Counted from the first letter of the stretch, positions 1-8,433 are shown. The stretch is DNA of 64,000 nt from G963708325 sp963708325 (GCA_963708325.1 OY970203.1:1054001-1118000); one strand, 5' to 3'. Notes: generated from the letters alone by a model not told the origin. Numbers and translations: made by a program.

Positions 1-781
1 CGGCGCAGAGCGTGCCGGCGGTATCGATCATGTCGTCCACCAGCACCGCGGTCTTGCCCTTCACCTCGCCGACCACGTAGCCGATCGCGGCCACCTGCTG
101 CGCCGGGCGCTCCTTCTCCATCACCGCCCAGTGGCAGCCGACCTTGCGGGCGAAGTTGCGTGCCGGCTTCACGCCGCCGGCATCGGGCGAGACGATCACC
201 AGCTCGTCGTCGAAGCTCGCGCGCTGGTCGGAGAACCACTGCGTCAGCATCGGCACCGCCGTCATGTGGTCGACCGGCACCTCGAAGAAGCCCTGCACCT
301 GGCCGGCGTGCAGGTCCATCGTCAGGACGCGGTCCACGCCGACCACCTCGAGGCACTTGGCGACGACCCGGGCCGAGATCGGCTCGCGCGGCGCCGACTT
401 CTTGTCCTGGCGCGAGTAGCCGTACCACGGCATCACGGCGATGATCCGGTGCGCCGAGGCCCCCTTCGCGGCGTCGATCATCAGCAGCAACTCCACCAAG
501 GCGTCATTGGGGGTCAACCCATGCTCTTCGTTGGCTGCCGTGGACTGCACGAGGAAGACGTCGGCGCCGCGGATCGACTCTTCGAAGCGGTAGTAGACCT
601 CGCCGTTGGAGAAGGTCTTGAGCGTCCCCGAGCCGAGGTCCACGTCGAGCCTTCCGGCGATCCGGGCAGCCAGCTCCATCGAGGCGCGGCCGCCGAACAC
701 CATCAGCCGCTTCGAGTAGTCCTGCGCGATGTGCGACATCAGCGGTCGCGACTCGGCGCGCGGTTTCTCGATCGTGCTCAC
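1..781 (-). CDS. prs: Ribose-phosphate pyrophosphokinase (3' end cut by window)
   Basis: Makes PRPP from ribose-5-phosphate and ATP in the cytoplasm, for nucleotide, His and Trp synthesis. About 260 residues are visible; roughly the last 50-60 lie beyond base 1. The PRPP-binding loop VDDMIDTAGT is readable next to the window edge, and the RxDKK flexible-loop region (SRQDKK) and the MDLHAGQ segment are in order. The chosen GTG start overlaps the glmU stop (GTGA), which implies translational coupling. An in-frame ATG at 739 (MSHIAQ) is the alternative. A glmU-prs pair is a common bacterial arrangement. Confidence 0.95.
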   Translation of the reverse strand, partial: MSTIEKPRAESRPLMSHIAQDYSKRLMVFGGRASMELAARIAGRLDVDLGSGTLKTFSNGEVYYRFEESIRGADVFLVQSTAANEEHGLTPNDALVELLLMIDAAKGASAHRIIAVMPWYGYSRQDKKSAPREPISARVVAKCLEVVGVDRVLTMDLHAGQVQGFFEVPVDHMTAVPMLTQWFSDQRASFDDELVIVSPDAGGVKPARNFARKVGCHWAVMEKERPAQQVAAIGYVVGEVKGKTAVLVDDMIDTAGTLCA

Positions 782-2181
782 TGACCGGTTTCCTTGTCTT
801 GCTCGGCCTCGGCCGCCTTGCGCTCGGCGAAGCCCTCGACGTTCTCCTGTGTGGCGCGAGTGATCCCCAGGGCGCCCGCCGGGACATCCTCGGTGATCAC
901 CGACCCGGCTCCAGTGTAGGCGGAGTCGCCGACATTTACGGGCGCCACCAGGGCCGTGTCAACCCCCAGGCGGCAGTGGTCACCGATCACGGTGCGGTTT
1001 TTGCGGAAACCGTCGTAGTTGGCGGTGATCGTGCCGGCGCCGAGGTTGGTGTCCTCGCCGATCTCGGCGTCGCCGACGTAGGAGAGATGGGGAACCTTCG
1101 AGCCGGCGCCGACGTCGGAGTTCTTGATCTCGACGAACGCTCCGGCCTTGGCGTCCTCGCGCAGGGTGGTGCCCGGGCGGATGTAGCTGAACGGGCCGAC
1201 CGTGCAGCCGTCGAGGACGTCGCACTCGACCAGATAGGAGTGCAGGACCGTCGCCCGCTCCCCGATCCGGGTGTCGACCAGCGTCGTCAGCGGTCCGATC
1301 ACGGCGCCGGCGCCGATCTCGGTTGCGCCGCGCAGGTTGCAGCCCGGCTCCAGGGTGGCGTCGGCGGCGATCGCGACGTCGGCGTCGATCCAGGTGGCGG
1401 CGGGATCGGCCACCGTGACGCCGGCGAGCATGTGGCGCTCGAGGATGCGGCGGCGCGCTTCGACGGTGGCCCTGGCGAGGTCGGCACGCGTGTTGACGCC
1501 GAGGTTGACGCCGGGGTCCGGAGCACGATGGGCGGCAACGCGGTGGCCCGCCTCGCGCAGCGCCGGCAGCACGTCGCCGAGGTAGTACTCGCCCTGGGCG
1601 TTGTCGTTGGTGATCCGGCCGAGGGCGTCGGCGAGCGCCTCGGCGGCGAAGGCGTAGGTGCCGGTGTTGACCTCGCCGATCGCCAGCTCCTCGGGGGTTG
1701 CGTCGCCGGGGTGCTTTGCCTCGACGATGCGCTCGACCTCGCCGGTCGCGTCGCGGACGATCCGCCCGTAGCTGCCGGGGTCGTCCAGCTCGGTGGTCAT
1801 CACCGTGGCCGCGGCGCCCGAGTCGCGATGGGCCTCGATAAGCCCGGAGACGATCTCGCCCGAGATCAGCGGGTGGTCGCCGGAGAGCACGACCACGGTG
1901 CCGGCGCCGTCGATCACGCCCAGCGCCGCCCTGACCGCGCCGCCGGTGCCGTCGGGCTCGGGCTGGACGACCGTCTCGGCGCCGTCCGGAAGGGCGGCGG
2001 AGATGTCGCGATCGGGCGAGACGATCACCGCGATCCGGCCGGCGCCGGCCTCGCGCGCGGCGACGACCGGCCAGGCGATCATCGGCCGGCCGCAGACCGG
2101 GTGCAGGACCTTGGGCACGGACGAGCGCATGCGGGTGCCCTCCCCCGCGGCCATGATCAGCACGGTGGGCGCGTCGCTCAC
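778..2181 (-). CDS. glmU: Bifunctional UDP-N-acetylglucosamine pyrophosphorylase / glucosamine-1-phosphate acetyltransferase
   Basis: Makes UDP-GlcNAc for peptidoglycan: acetylates GlcN-1-P, then uridylates it. 467 aa, normal for GlmU. The N-terminal nucleotidyltransferase signature AAGEGTRMRSSVPKVLHP starts at residue 11. The C-terminal half (about 255-450) is a left-handed beta-helix rich in hexapeptide repeats, with the K-N-Y acetyltransferase residues in the segment around NANYDGFRKNRT (in this protein TANYDG). The GTG start lies 6 nt after a TACGAT -10-like hexamer, with no Shine-Dalgarno. It reads into prs with a 4-nt overlap. Confidence 0.97.
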   Translation of the reverse strand: MSDAPTVLIMAAGEGTRMRSSVPKVLHPVCGRPMIAWPVVAAREAGAGRIAVIVSPDRDISAALPDGAETVVQPEPDGTGGAVRAALGVIDGAGTVVVLSGDHPLISGEIVSGLIEAHRDSGAAATVMTTELDDPGSYGRIVRDATGEVERIVEAKHPGDATPEELAIGEVNTGTYAFAAEALADALGRITNDNAQGEYYLGDVLPALREAGHRVAAHRAPDPGVNLGVNTRADLARATVEARRRILERHMLAGVTVADPAATWIDADVAIAADATLEPGCNLRGATEIGAGAVIGPLTTLVDTRIGERATVLHSYLVECDVLDGCTVGPFSYIRPGTTLREDAKAGAFVEIKNSDVGAGSKVPHLSYVGDAEIGEDTNLGAGTITANYDGFRKNRTVIGDHCRLGVDTALVAPVNVGDSAYTGAGSVITEDVPAGALGITRATQENVEGFAERKAAEAEQDKETGQ

Positions 2182-2187
2182 CCCGGA

Positions 2188-2193
2188 ATCGTA
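2188..2193 (-). promoter_or_regulatory. -10-like hexamer of glmU
   Basis: TACGAT on the minus strand, 6 nt before the glmU GTG. It fits the leaderless promoter pattern repeated across this window. No clear -35. Confidence 0.45.
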
Positions 2194-2230
2194 GAGCGGG
2201 GACGCGAAAGGGTGCTCTGGTTTCCGCGCG

Positions 2231-2268
2231 TGAGCGATTTGGTACCCGATAGGCCCCCAAATCGCTCA
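2231..2268 (-). terminator. 12-bp perfect stem-loop between tRNA-Gln and glmU
   Basis: TGAGCGATTTGG (2231-2242) and its exact complement CCAAATCGCTCA (2257-2268) enclose a 14-nt loop. It lies just after the 3' end of tRNA-Gln in the direction of transcription and before the glmU promoter, so a tRNA terminator is the simplest reading. There is no T-tract, so it could also be a dispersed palindrome. Confidence 0.5.
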
Positions 2269-2291
2269 GCGACCGCCCGCGCGGATCGCAG

Positions 2292-2363
2292 CTGGGGAGC
2301 CCGGAATCGAACCGGGATTTCCGGGACCAAAACCCGGCGGCCTGCCGATTGGCCGACTCCCCA
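2292..2363 (-). tRNA. tRNA-Gln (anticodon TTG)
   Basis: 72 nt on the minus strand. Seven-base acceptor stem TGGGGAG/CTCCCCA with discriminator G. Anticodon stem CCGGG/CCCGG encloses loop TTTTGGT, giving anticodon UUG (Gln). The T-arm GGTTCGATTCC is present. The U1-A72 pair is typical of bacterial tRNA-Gln. CCA is not encoded. Confidence 0.95.
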
Positions 2364-2389
2364 AGGTCGCGATGTAGCTTAGGCCGAAC

Positions 2390-3574
2390 GTGATCGCCGA
2401 CCTCCATGCCCACTACCCGATGCACCTGAGGCCGGCGGAGCCGGGGCGGGCGCTGGACCTGATCACCTCGGCGCGAGCGCGAGCGCGACTGCTCGACCGG
2501 GTGCGGGCCTGGATGGTGCGGACGGCGAGCCGGGTGGCCAACTACGAGTCGCTCTCGTCCGGCCCGCGGGTGACGGTGCCCCGCCTGCGCGAGGGCGGCG
2601 TCGGCGTGGCGCTTTCCGTCCTCTACTCCCCGTTCGACGAGATGGACGTCACCATGCGCTACCCGTCGGCGCCGCTCGCGCGCTACTTCCCGATACTCGT
2701 CGACGAGCTGGGCGACGTCGAGGCCGACATCGCCGAGCATCACTCCGCCGCGGCGTCGATCGCCCGCAACCCGGCGGAGCTGGACGCCGCGCTCGCGGCC
2801 GGCAGGCTGGCGCTGGTCCACTGCGTGGAGGGCGGCTTTCACCTCGGCGACACGCCGGAGCTGGTGGAGCGAAACGTCGCCGAGCTGGCCCATCGCGGCG
2901 TCGCCTACATCACCCTCGCACACCTGTTCTGGCGCAAGGTCGCGACCAACGCCAACGCAATCCCCTTCCTGCCCGACCGCGCCTACGACCTGCTGTGGCC
3001 GCAGCCCGGCGGCGAGGGCCTCAGCGAGCTGGGCCGGGCGGCGGTCCGCACGATGGTCGCCGAGCGCGTCCTGATCGACGTCTCGCACATGAGCCGCCGT
3101 GCTCTGGACGACACCTTCGAGCTGCTCGACCGGCTCGACCCGCAGCGCGAGGTGCCGCTGATCGCCTCCCACGTCGCCTGCCGCTTCGGCCGCCAGGACT
3201 ACAACCTGGACGCCGGCACCGTCGCCCGGATCGCCGAGCGGGATGGCGTGATCGGGCTGATCCTCTCCGAGCACCAGACCGCCGACGGGCTGCGCCGACG
3301 GCGCACGCAGACGCTCTCGGACTCGCTCGCGCTCGTCTTTCGCCACCTCGATCGGATTCGCGAGATCACGGGCTCGCACCGCCACGCCGCGATCGGCTCC
3401 GACCACGACGGCTTCATCAAGCCGACCCTTGCCCGGCTGGAGGACTCCAGCCGCCTGGCGCTGCTCGAGCAGGCGCTGGTCGATCGCTACGGAGCGCGGG
3501 ATGGCGAGCTGATCGCCTCCGCCAACGTCCTGCGACTGCTGCGCAGCCACTGGCGGGGGGCTCCTGCGGTATGA
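2390..3574 (+). CDS. Membrane dipeptidase-like peptidase (family M19)
   Basis: Zinc-dependent hydrolase of the renal dipeptidase family, predicted to cleave dipeptides or related amides. 394 aa. Metal and active-site motifs in order: DLHAHYP at the N-terminus (HxH/D), HCVEGG near residue 145, DVSHMS near 230, an ASH segment, and GSDHDGF near 345. The GTG start is 9 nt after a TAGCTT -10-like hexamer; there is no signal peptide. The true substrate is unknown. It is followed 7 nt later by the SRPBCC gene, so the two may be co-transcribed. Confidence 0.85.
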   Translation: MIADLHAHYPMHLRPAEPGRALDLITSARARARLLDRVRAWMVRTASRVANYESLSSGPRVTVPRLREGGVGVALSVLYSPFDEMDVTMRYPSAPLARYFPILVDELGDVEADIAEHHSAAASIARNPAELDAALAAGRLALVHCVEGGFHLGDTPELVERNVAELAHRGVAYITLAHLFWRKVATNANAIPFLPDRAYDLLWPQPGGEGLSELGRAAVRTMVAERVLIDVSHMSRRALDDTFELLDRLDPQREVPLIASHVACRFGRQDYNLDAGTVARIAERDGVIGLILSEHQTADGLRRRRTQTLSDSLALVFRHLDRIREITGSHRHAAIGSDHDGFIKPTLARLEDSSRLALLEQALVDRYGARDGELIASANVLRLLRSHWRGAPAV

Positions 3575-3581
3575 CTCCACC

Positions 3582-4046
3582 GTGGCGCGCGACTACGAGT
3601 TCCTCGACGAGTGGGACGTGGACGCTCCCGCGGAGGCCGTCTTCGAGGCGCTGGCGGACGCCCGCACCTACCCGGAGTGGTGGCGCCCGGTGTACATCTC
3701 GGTCGAGGCGGACGGCCCGCCGGATGTCGGCCGCGTCTCCCACCAGCACTTCAAGGGGCGGCTTCCCTACACCCTGCGAACGCGCTCGACGATCGTGCGG
3801 ATGGATGCCCCGCGAGAGTTCGAGGTCGAGGTGGTGGGCGACCTCACCGGCCGGGGCGTCTGGACGCTGACGCCGCGCAACGGCGGCGTCCACGTCCGCT
3901 TCGACTGGCGGGTGATCGCCGACCGCCCCATGCTGCGCTACCTGACGCCGGTCCTGCGGCCGCTGTTCCGCTGGAACCACGACTGGTCGGTGAAGCGCGC
4001 GATCGAGGGGCTCGAGCCCTACGCCCGCGGCCGCAGCCGCGACTAG
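3582..4046 (+). CDS. SRPBCC (START-like, polyketide cyclase/dehydrase) domain protein
   Basis: 154 aa covering a single helix-grip ligand-binding domain. The N-terminal pattern APAEAVFEALADARTYPEWW is the usual first strand-helix of polyketide-cyclase/SRPBCC proteins. The ligand is unknown. The GTG start follows a TATGAC hexamer by about 6 nt at the end of the dipeptidase gene; the genes are 7 nt apart. No enzyme function can be assigned. Confidence 0.8.
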   Translation: MARDYEFLDEWDVDAPAEAVFEALADARTYPEWWRPVYISVEADGPPDVGRVSHQHFKGRLPYTLRTRSTIVRMDAPREFEVEVVGDLTGRGVWTLTPRNGGVHVRFDWRVIADRPMLRYLTPVLRPLFRWNHDWSVKRAIEGLEPYARGRSRD

Positions 4047-4070
4047 GCGGCTGCCCGACCGACCGCTCGC

Positions 4071-4505
4071 CTACGCCGCGGCCGGCGGAGCGCTCGGGGT
4101 GGTGGCGCTCGCGGACGAGGCCATCCCGGCGCCGATGCCGAGGATGCCGAGGATCAGGTGCAGGAAGTTGTCCGCCGTGTTCACCGGGACGACGCTGAGG
4201 ATCGAGTCGCCGCTGCCGACGATGAAGCCCCAGACGGCGACCAGCAGATAGACCACGCCCAGCCCGTACGCGTAGCCGCGCGCCGCATAGGCGCCGCCGG
4301 CGAACGCAAGCAGACCGAGCGCCCCGGTGGCGATGTGGACGACGTTGTGCCATCCGTTGACGCTGAGGATCCCGAACACGTCGTCGTGGATCGCGGTGTT
4401 GCTGGTGAATTCCGAGTTGTAGAAGAACCCGATGATGCCGGCGACCACCAGAACGGCGCCGACCAGGCCGGCGTACGTCCGTGCGGGACTCTGCTGTCCC
4501 TCCAT
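4071..4505 (-). CDS. DUF4383 membrane protein
   Basis: 144 aa with four predicted membrane helices (about residues 10-28, 55-72, 80-98, 118-135). The conserved DUF4383 features are present: FFYNSEF after helix 1, NGWHNVVHIATG before helix 2 and NTADNFLHLILG before helix 4. The family is common in Actinobacteria and its function is unknown. The start has a good Shine-Dalgarno (AGGAGG, about 6 nt upstream). The Ala/Pro-rich C-terminus is presumably exposed. Confidence 0.88.
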   Translation of the reverse strand: MEGQQSPARTYAGLVGAVLVVAGIIGFFYNSEFTSNTAIHDDVFGILSVNGWHNVVHIATGALGLLAFAGGAYAARGYAYGLGVVYLLVAVWGFIVGSGDSILSVVPVNTADNFLHLILGILGIGAGMASSASATTPSAPPAAA

Positions 4506-4569
4506 GCTCAGTCCTCCTGTCGGGTTGCGATAGCGGTCACACCCTCACATACGGAATAGACGCGTGTTT

Positions 4570-4632
4570 CGATGACCGGACGCTTTCGATTACCGGACGC
4601 CGATGACCGGACCCGTGTTTCGACGACCGCGG
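4570..4632. repeat. Four degenerate direct repeats of CGATGACCGGAC
   Basis: Copies begin at 4570, 4587, 4601 and 4621 (CGATGACCGGAC, CGATTACCGGAC, CGATGACCGGAC, CGACGACCGCGG). Copies 1, 2 and 4 are preceded by TTT, and copies 1 and 4 by GTGTTT. They sit 65-130 bp upstream of the DUF4383 start and just after the stop of the RTX-like gene. Possible regulator sites or decayed tandem repeats. Confidence 0.55.
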
Positions 4633-4645
4633 GCGGTACCCGCGC

Positions 4646-5194
4646 CTACAGCTCGATCGCGATCGCCGTCTCGCAGCCGCCGAGCAGCGTGTCGAGCAGC
4701 CCGCCACCGCCGTCGCAGACGTCGCCCTGCCCGAACCCGCCCGCGAGCAGGTCCGGCCCGTCGCCGCCGTAGACGAGGTCGGTCGACCCGCCCCCGTTCA
4801 GGCTGTCGCCCCCGCCGCCCCCGTAGAGCGTGTCGCTGTCGGCGCCGCCGCTGACAACGTCGCTGCCGGCGTTGCCGTGGATCGTGTCGTCCCCGGCTTG
4901 TCCGGAGATCCGGTCGCCGCCGCCGGCGCCCGTGACCGTGTCGTTGCCGAGGCCCGCGCACACCCGATCGGCGCCGCCGTGCGACCTGATCACGTCGCCG
5001 CCGCCGAGGCCGACGATCACGTCGGCGCCGGTGGTTCCCGCGATCGTGTTCGCGTGCTGGTCGCCGACGATCGTCGCGGCCCGCCCGAAGCAGGTGGGCG
5101 TGCTCGCCGAGGCGACGGCGGGTAGCCCGAGCGCGATCGCCACGCCCAGCAGCACGACGAGCGGCGCCCCCACGTGAATTCTGCCCCGTACCAC
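4646..5194 (-). CDS. Secreted RTX-like calcium-binding repeat protein
   Basis: 182 aa from the preferred GTG start. That start has a Shine-Dalgarno GAGGGGAAG 4-6 nt upstream and puts two Arg just before a clean signal peptide ending ASA-S. The mature part is about eight glycine-aspartate nonapeptide-like repeats (for example GLGGGDVI, GGGGGDSL, GGDGPDLL), which form a calcium-binding parallel beta-roll in RTX proteins. There is no enzymatic domain and no C-terminal type I secretion context. The frame is open to 5236, so a longer product is possible. A TACGAT hexamer lies at 5210-5215. Confidence 0.75.
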   Translation of the reverse strand: MVRGRIHVGAPLVVLLGVAIALGLPAVASASTPTCFGRAATIVGDQHANTIAGTTGADVIVGLGGGDVIRSHGGADRVCAGLGNDTVTGAGGGDRISGQAGDDTIHGNAGSDVVSGGADSDTLYGGGGGDSLNGGGSTDLVYGGDGPDLLAGGFGQGDVCDGGGGLLDTLLGGCETAIAIEL

Positions 5195-5295
5195 GATTCT
5201 TCCCCTCAAATCGTAGGATCGGAACGGGGCCGGCACCTACCCAATACTTGGACAATCGTTCGGCAGACCAGGCGCGATCGAGGCTGGACCGGGAA

Positions 5296-6561
5296 CTAGG
5301 ACTCGCTGGTACGCCTCACCTGGCCCGCCTCGGTGCCCGGCTCCAGCGCCGGGCCGCGGGGCGCCGGTATCCCGAGCACGCGCATCGCCTTGAGGCCGAG
5401 CCCGAGCTTTTCGCGACCCGCGGTGGAGCCGAGGTCGTGCCCGCACAGCTCGCGCACCCGCTCCAGCCTGTAACGGATGGTGTGACGGTGGGTGAAGAGC
5501 GTCTGCGCGGTGGACGCGACATTGCCGTCGTTGTCGAGGTAGGCCTCCACGGTCGCGACAAGCTCCGTCTCGTACTGCTCGTCGTAGGCGGCGAGCGGTT
5601 CGACCGTCTCGGCATAGAAGCGCTCCAGCTCGCCGGGGTCCTCGCTCATCGCCGGCAGCAGCAGCCGGTAGGAGCCGGTGTCCTCGAAGGCGATCAGCGG
5701 GATCGCCTCGGCCTCGCCCACGTTGACGGCCAGCTTCGCCTCCTTGCCGGCGCGGTAGAGGTCCACCGGATCGGCGGTCCAGCGGCTGCGCGCCACCGTC
5801 ACCATGAAACCCGACAGCCCCTCGGCCAGCTCGCGCTGCACGGCCGCGGCGGCGCGTCCCAGCCGCTCCTCGTCCGCGGCGGGCACGATCACCGCCACCT
5901 CCGCCGAGGTCGCCGCGCTCTCCCCCGGCTCGGAGTCCTGGAGCGCGGCCAGGGCGCCGTGGCCGACGGCGCGGGCCGCGCGCAGCGTCAGCGTCAGCAC
6001 CCGGTCGCGCCATTCGCCTGCCTGGGCCGACCGGGGCACTGCGCGGACGATCGTCACGCCAGCGCCCGGCTCCAGCTCCGCGCCCAGCTCGGCCGCGCGC
6101 GCGACGATGTCGCCGCGGTCGGTGACCTGCCTGGCCATCACGGCGCGGACGAATCCGCCGGCCGCCTCCTCGCTCGCCCACTCGGGCGAGCGGGCTCGCT
6201 CGACCTCGAGCGCGAGCAGAGTCGAGACCATCCGCGCCAGCGAGGGATCGGGCCCTGCCTCGCCGCGGGAGCGGTAGCGAAGCTGGCCGACCACCGACTC
6301 GGCGACCCGCAGCTCGACCGAGTCCACGCCCCGCTCGGCGGAGAGCAGCGTGCGCTCCTCGGACGGGGAGGCCGCGGCAACGGCGAGCACCGCGCTGGAG
6401 CGGTCGATCAGGGCGACGCTGGCGCCGAGCACTTTCGCCGCCGCCCGGGCGACGGCCGGCAGGCCGGCGCCGGACTCGATCGCCTCGGCGAGCGCGTCGA
6501 GCGCCCCCGTTTCCGCGCCGGTTGCAGGGATTTTGTGATCCTTCTCAGTACCGCTGGGCAC
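5296..6561 (-). CDS. PucR-family transcriptional regulator
   Basis: 421 aa. The C-terminal part (about 345-400) is the PucR/CdaR helix-turn-helix: a YLDNDGNVASTAQTLFTHRH segment followed by IRYRLERV. The middle part (about 150-290) resembles the GGDEF-like domain of CdaR proteins, and the N-terminal 130 residues could be a GAF-like sensor. The effector is unknown; relatives respond to purine catabolites, sugar acids or amino acids. The GTG start is 6 nt after a TAGACT hexamer. It is divergent from no obvious target. Confidence 0.85.
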   Translation of the reverse strand: MPSGTEKDHKIPATGAETGALDALAEAIESGAGLPAVARAAAKVLGASVALIDRSSAVLAVAAASPSEERTLLSAERGVDSVELRVAESVVGQLRYRSRGEAGPDPSLARMVSTLLALEVERARSPEWASEEAAGGFVRAVMARQVTDRGDIVARAAELGAELEPGAGVTIVRAVPRSAQAGEWRDRVLTLTLRAARAVGHGALAALQDSEPGESAATSAEVAVIVPAADEERLGRAAAAVQRELAEGLSGFMVTVARSRWTADPVDLYRAGKEAKLAVNVGEAEAIPLIAFEDTGSYRLLLPAMSEDPGELERFYAETVEPLAAYDEQYETELVATVEAYLDNDGNVASTAQTLFTHRHTIRYRLERVRELCGHDLGSTAGREKLGLGLKAMRVLGIPAPRGPALEPGTEAGQVRRTSES

Positions 6562-6567
6562 CGGAAG

Positions 6568-6573
6568 AGTCTA
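6568..6573 (-). promoter_or_regulatory. -10-like hexamer of the PucR gene
   Basis: TAGACT on the minus strand, 6 nt before the GTG start, with no Shine-Dalgarno. Leaderless pattern. Confidence 0.45.
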
Positions 6574-6620
6574 GGGGGTTCCCGCGAACGGACGCGAAAA
6601 GCAAGCCTGCCCAGGACGCA

Positions 6621-6674
6621 GCCGAATCGGCGAAGCGAGCGCACTCGCAACGTGCGTGAGCGAGACGATTCGGC
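6621..6674. repeat. Imperfect palindrome between two leftward genes
   Basis: GCCGAATCG (6621-6629) pairs with CGATTCGGC (6666-6674). An inner CGCAC/GTGCG stem lies near 6640-6655. It sits downstream of the small membrane protein's reading direction start side and upstream of nothing on the plus strand, in the 149-bp gap before the PucR promoter. It shares CGTGAGCGA with the hairpin near 2231. Terminator or dispersed palindrome. Confidence 0.4.
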
Positions 6675-6710
6675 GAGGACACCGGCAGGCGCCGCTATGC
6701 AGCGTCCGCG

Positions 6711-6962
6711 CTAGATGGGAAGGGCACCCCTTATGTCGTCCCAGAAGTAGACGATCGTCACCCCGGCGATCACTCCGACGATCACCAGCGCGACGAGGAT
6801 GAACAGAGAGACGAAGGCGGCGGCGGCCTTCTCCCAGGCGCGGCCGAAGGAGCCGAGCGCGGGCACCAGGATCAGAAGCGTGTAGGCGAGCAGGCTGACC
6901 AGGGCCGCGCCGCCGAACAGCAGGTACTCAGGCCCGATCCGCGCCACCACGAGGGGAACCAT
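6711..6962 (-). CDS. Small membrane protein of unknown function
   Basis: 83 aa from ATG 6962, or 87 aa from ATG 6974. Two predicted membrane helices (about 12-32 and 46-70) are separated by a short charged loop, and the product ends WDDIRGALPI. The start overlaps the 3' end of the DedA-PAP2 gene by about 35 nt in another frame, so it is probably translated from the same message. I do not recognise a family. It may be an accessory of the upstream phosphatase; that is inference from position only. Confidence 0.6.
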   Translation of the reverse strand: MVPLVVARIGPEYLLFGGAALVSLLAYTLLILVPALGSFGRAWEKAAAAFVSLFILVALVIVGVIAGVTIVYFWDDIRGALPI

Positions 6963-8433
6963 GGGTCCGGGCATTCTGCCGTAAGTGGGACGCCACCAGT
7001 GCGACGACGGCGCAGAGCGAGAACGCCGACACGCCGAGCGCCCAGCCGCCGCCGACGTCGCTGAGGTAGTGGACGTGCAGGTACACGCGGCTGAGGCCGA
7101 TCGCAGCCGACAGCGCGATCCCCGCCGCAACGAGAGCCGTGCTGCCGGCCCAGCCGGGACGCATCCGCGCCGTGACGGTGAGCGCCAGCCAGACGTAGAG
7201 GATCGAGTAGGAGGCGTGACCGCTGGGGAAGGAGGAGCCCGAGATGCCGACCAGCCCCCCGCCCGGCCGCGGCCGGTCCACCGCCGTCTTGATGTCGGCG
7301 GTGGCGATCACCGTGATCGCCATCCCGACGACGAGCACCCAGAACTCCGGCCGGCGGCGGCGCCAGGCGAGCGCGGCGGCCGCGACGATTGCGACCGGCA
7401 GGACGACGTAGGCCGCTCCCAGCTGGGTGACCGCCTTCGCGACGTCCGTGAGCCAGCCCACCTCGATGCGGTCGACGAAGTCGAACGCGGAGCTGTCGCC
7501 GCCCGTCGGGCCGGGGTCCGCCGAGACGACCGCGGTGTAGGCGATCAGCACGTAGAGGCCGACCGAGAGCGCCGCCAGAAGCGTCGTCAGCTCGAGCCCC
7601 AATCCGCCCGGGGTGATCCTGTTCCAGACAAAGCGCGCCTCGGGGGCGAGGCGACGGCACAGCGCCAGGACGGGGCGAAGGACGGGGCGGCGCTCCATCG
7701 CGGTGACGAGGCGGCGGCGGTTCTCGGGCGCCCGCAGGTACCTGACCGCGGCCACCACGGCGACGATCACGGCGACCGTGACCGCGAACAGGAACGTCCC
7801 CCGGCCGGCGATCTTGGCGGCCCTGTCGAGGCTGCGGGAGGCGAAGTACCCGACCAGGCAGAACGCCGCCGCCCACAGCCCCGTGCCGAGGATGCTGTAG
7901 GGGACGAAGCCGCGATAGCGCATGCCCGAGCTGCCGGCCGTGAACGGGGCGAGCGCCCGCACCAGGCCGATGAAGCGGCCGATCAGGATCGTCTTGCCGC
8001 CGTGACGGTGGAAGTAGCGCTCCACCCGCTCGAAGCGCTCGCGGGTGATCCCGACCCTGCCACCGTGGCGCATCAGGAATCCGCGGCCGAGGCGGCGGCC
8101 GATGAAGAAGCTCGCCGAGTCGCCGGCCCAGCAGCAGAACCAGGTGATCGCGATCAGCAGGTAGATCGAGATCGCGCCCTGGCCGGCAACCGCGCCGCCG
8201 AGCAGGACGATCGTCTCACCCGGCGCGACCAGCCCCACTCCGGCGCCCGTCTCGAGGAAGGCCGCGGCGCCGACCACCAGATAGGTCCAGTGGCCGAGCG
8301 TGTCGGAGACGTCGTTGAGCGCGTTCTGGAGGTCGAACTCGGGGATTCGGTTCTTGAGCACCACGACCGCCGCGACGATCAGCGCCACCACGACCGCGAT
8401 CGCGATTCGCCGGTCGGGCCGCGGCAGCCTCAA
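6928..8433 (-). CDS. DedA (SNARE-associated) - PAP2 phosphatase fusion membrane protein
   Basis: 501 aa from a TTG that overlaps the ispE stop (TTGA). Residues about 40-225 are a DedA/VTT domain with its reentrant hairpin (GLVAPGETIVLLGG) and the FIGRFIGLVRA segment. Residues about 280-485 are a PAP2 lipid-phosphatase domain with all three signature motifs: K382-x6-RP (KTAVDRPRP), PSGH at 403-406, and SR-x5-H-x3-D with R449, H455 and D459. Predicted to dephosphorylate a lipid such as undecaprenyl pyrophosphate or phosphatidic acid at the membrane, while the DedA half may transport or flip the lipid phosphate. Confidence 0.88.
   Translation of the reverse strand: MRLPRPDRRIAIAVVVALIVAAVVVLKNRIPEFDLQNALNDVSDTLGHWTYLVVGAAAFLETGAGVGLVAPGETIVLLGGAVAGQGAISIYLLIAITWFCCWAGDSASFFIGRRLGRGFLMRHGGRVGITRERFERVERYFHRHGGKTILIGRFIGLVRALAPFTAGSSGMRYRGFVPYSILGTGLWAAAFCLVGYFASRSLDRAAKIAGRGTFLFAVTVAVIVAVVAAVRYLRAPENRRRLVTAMERRPVLRPVLALCRRLAPEARFVWNRITPGGLGLELTTLLAALSVGLYVLIAYTAVVSADPGPTGGDSSAFDFVDRIEVGWLTDVAKAVTQLGAAYVVLPVAIVAAAALAWRRRRPEFWVLVVGMAITVIATADIKTAVDRPRPGGGLVGISGSSFPSGHASYSILYVWLALTVTARMRPGWAGSTALVAAGIALSAAIGLSRVYLHVHYLSDVGGGWALGVSAFSLCAVVALVASHLRQNARTHGSPRGGADRA

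Noticed and set aside
5248..6714. 488-codon plus-strand frame opposite the PucR gene
   Set aside because: Low-complexity translation; the minus strand encodes a recognisable PucR HTH. Long antisense frames are expected at this GC content.
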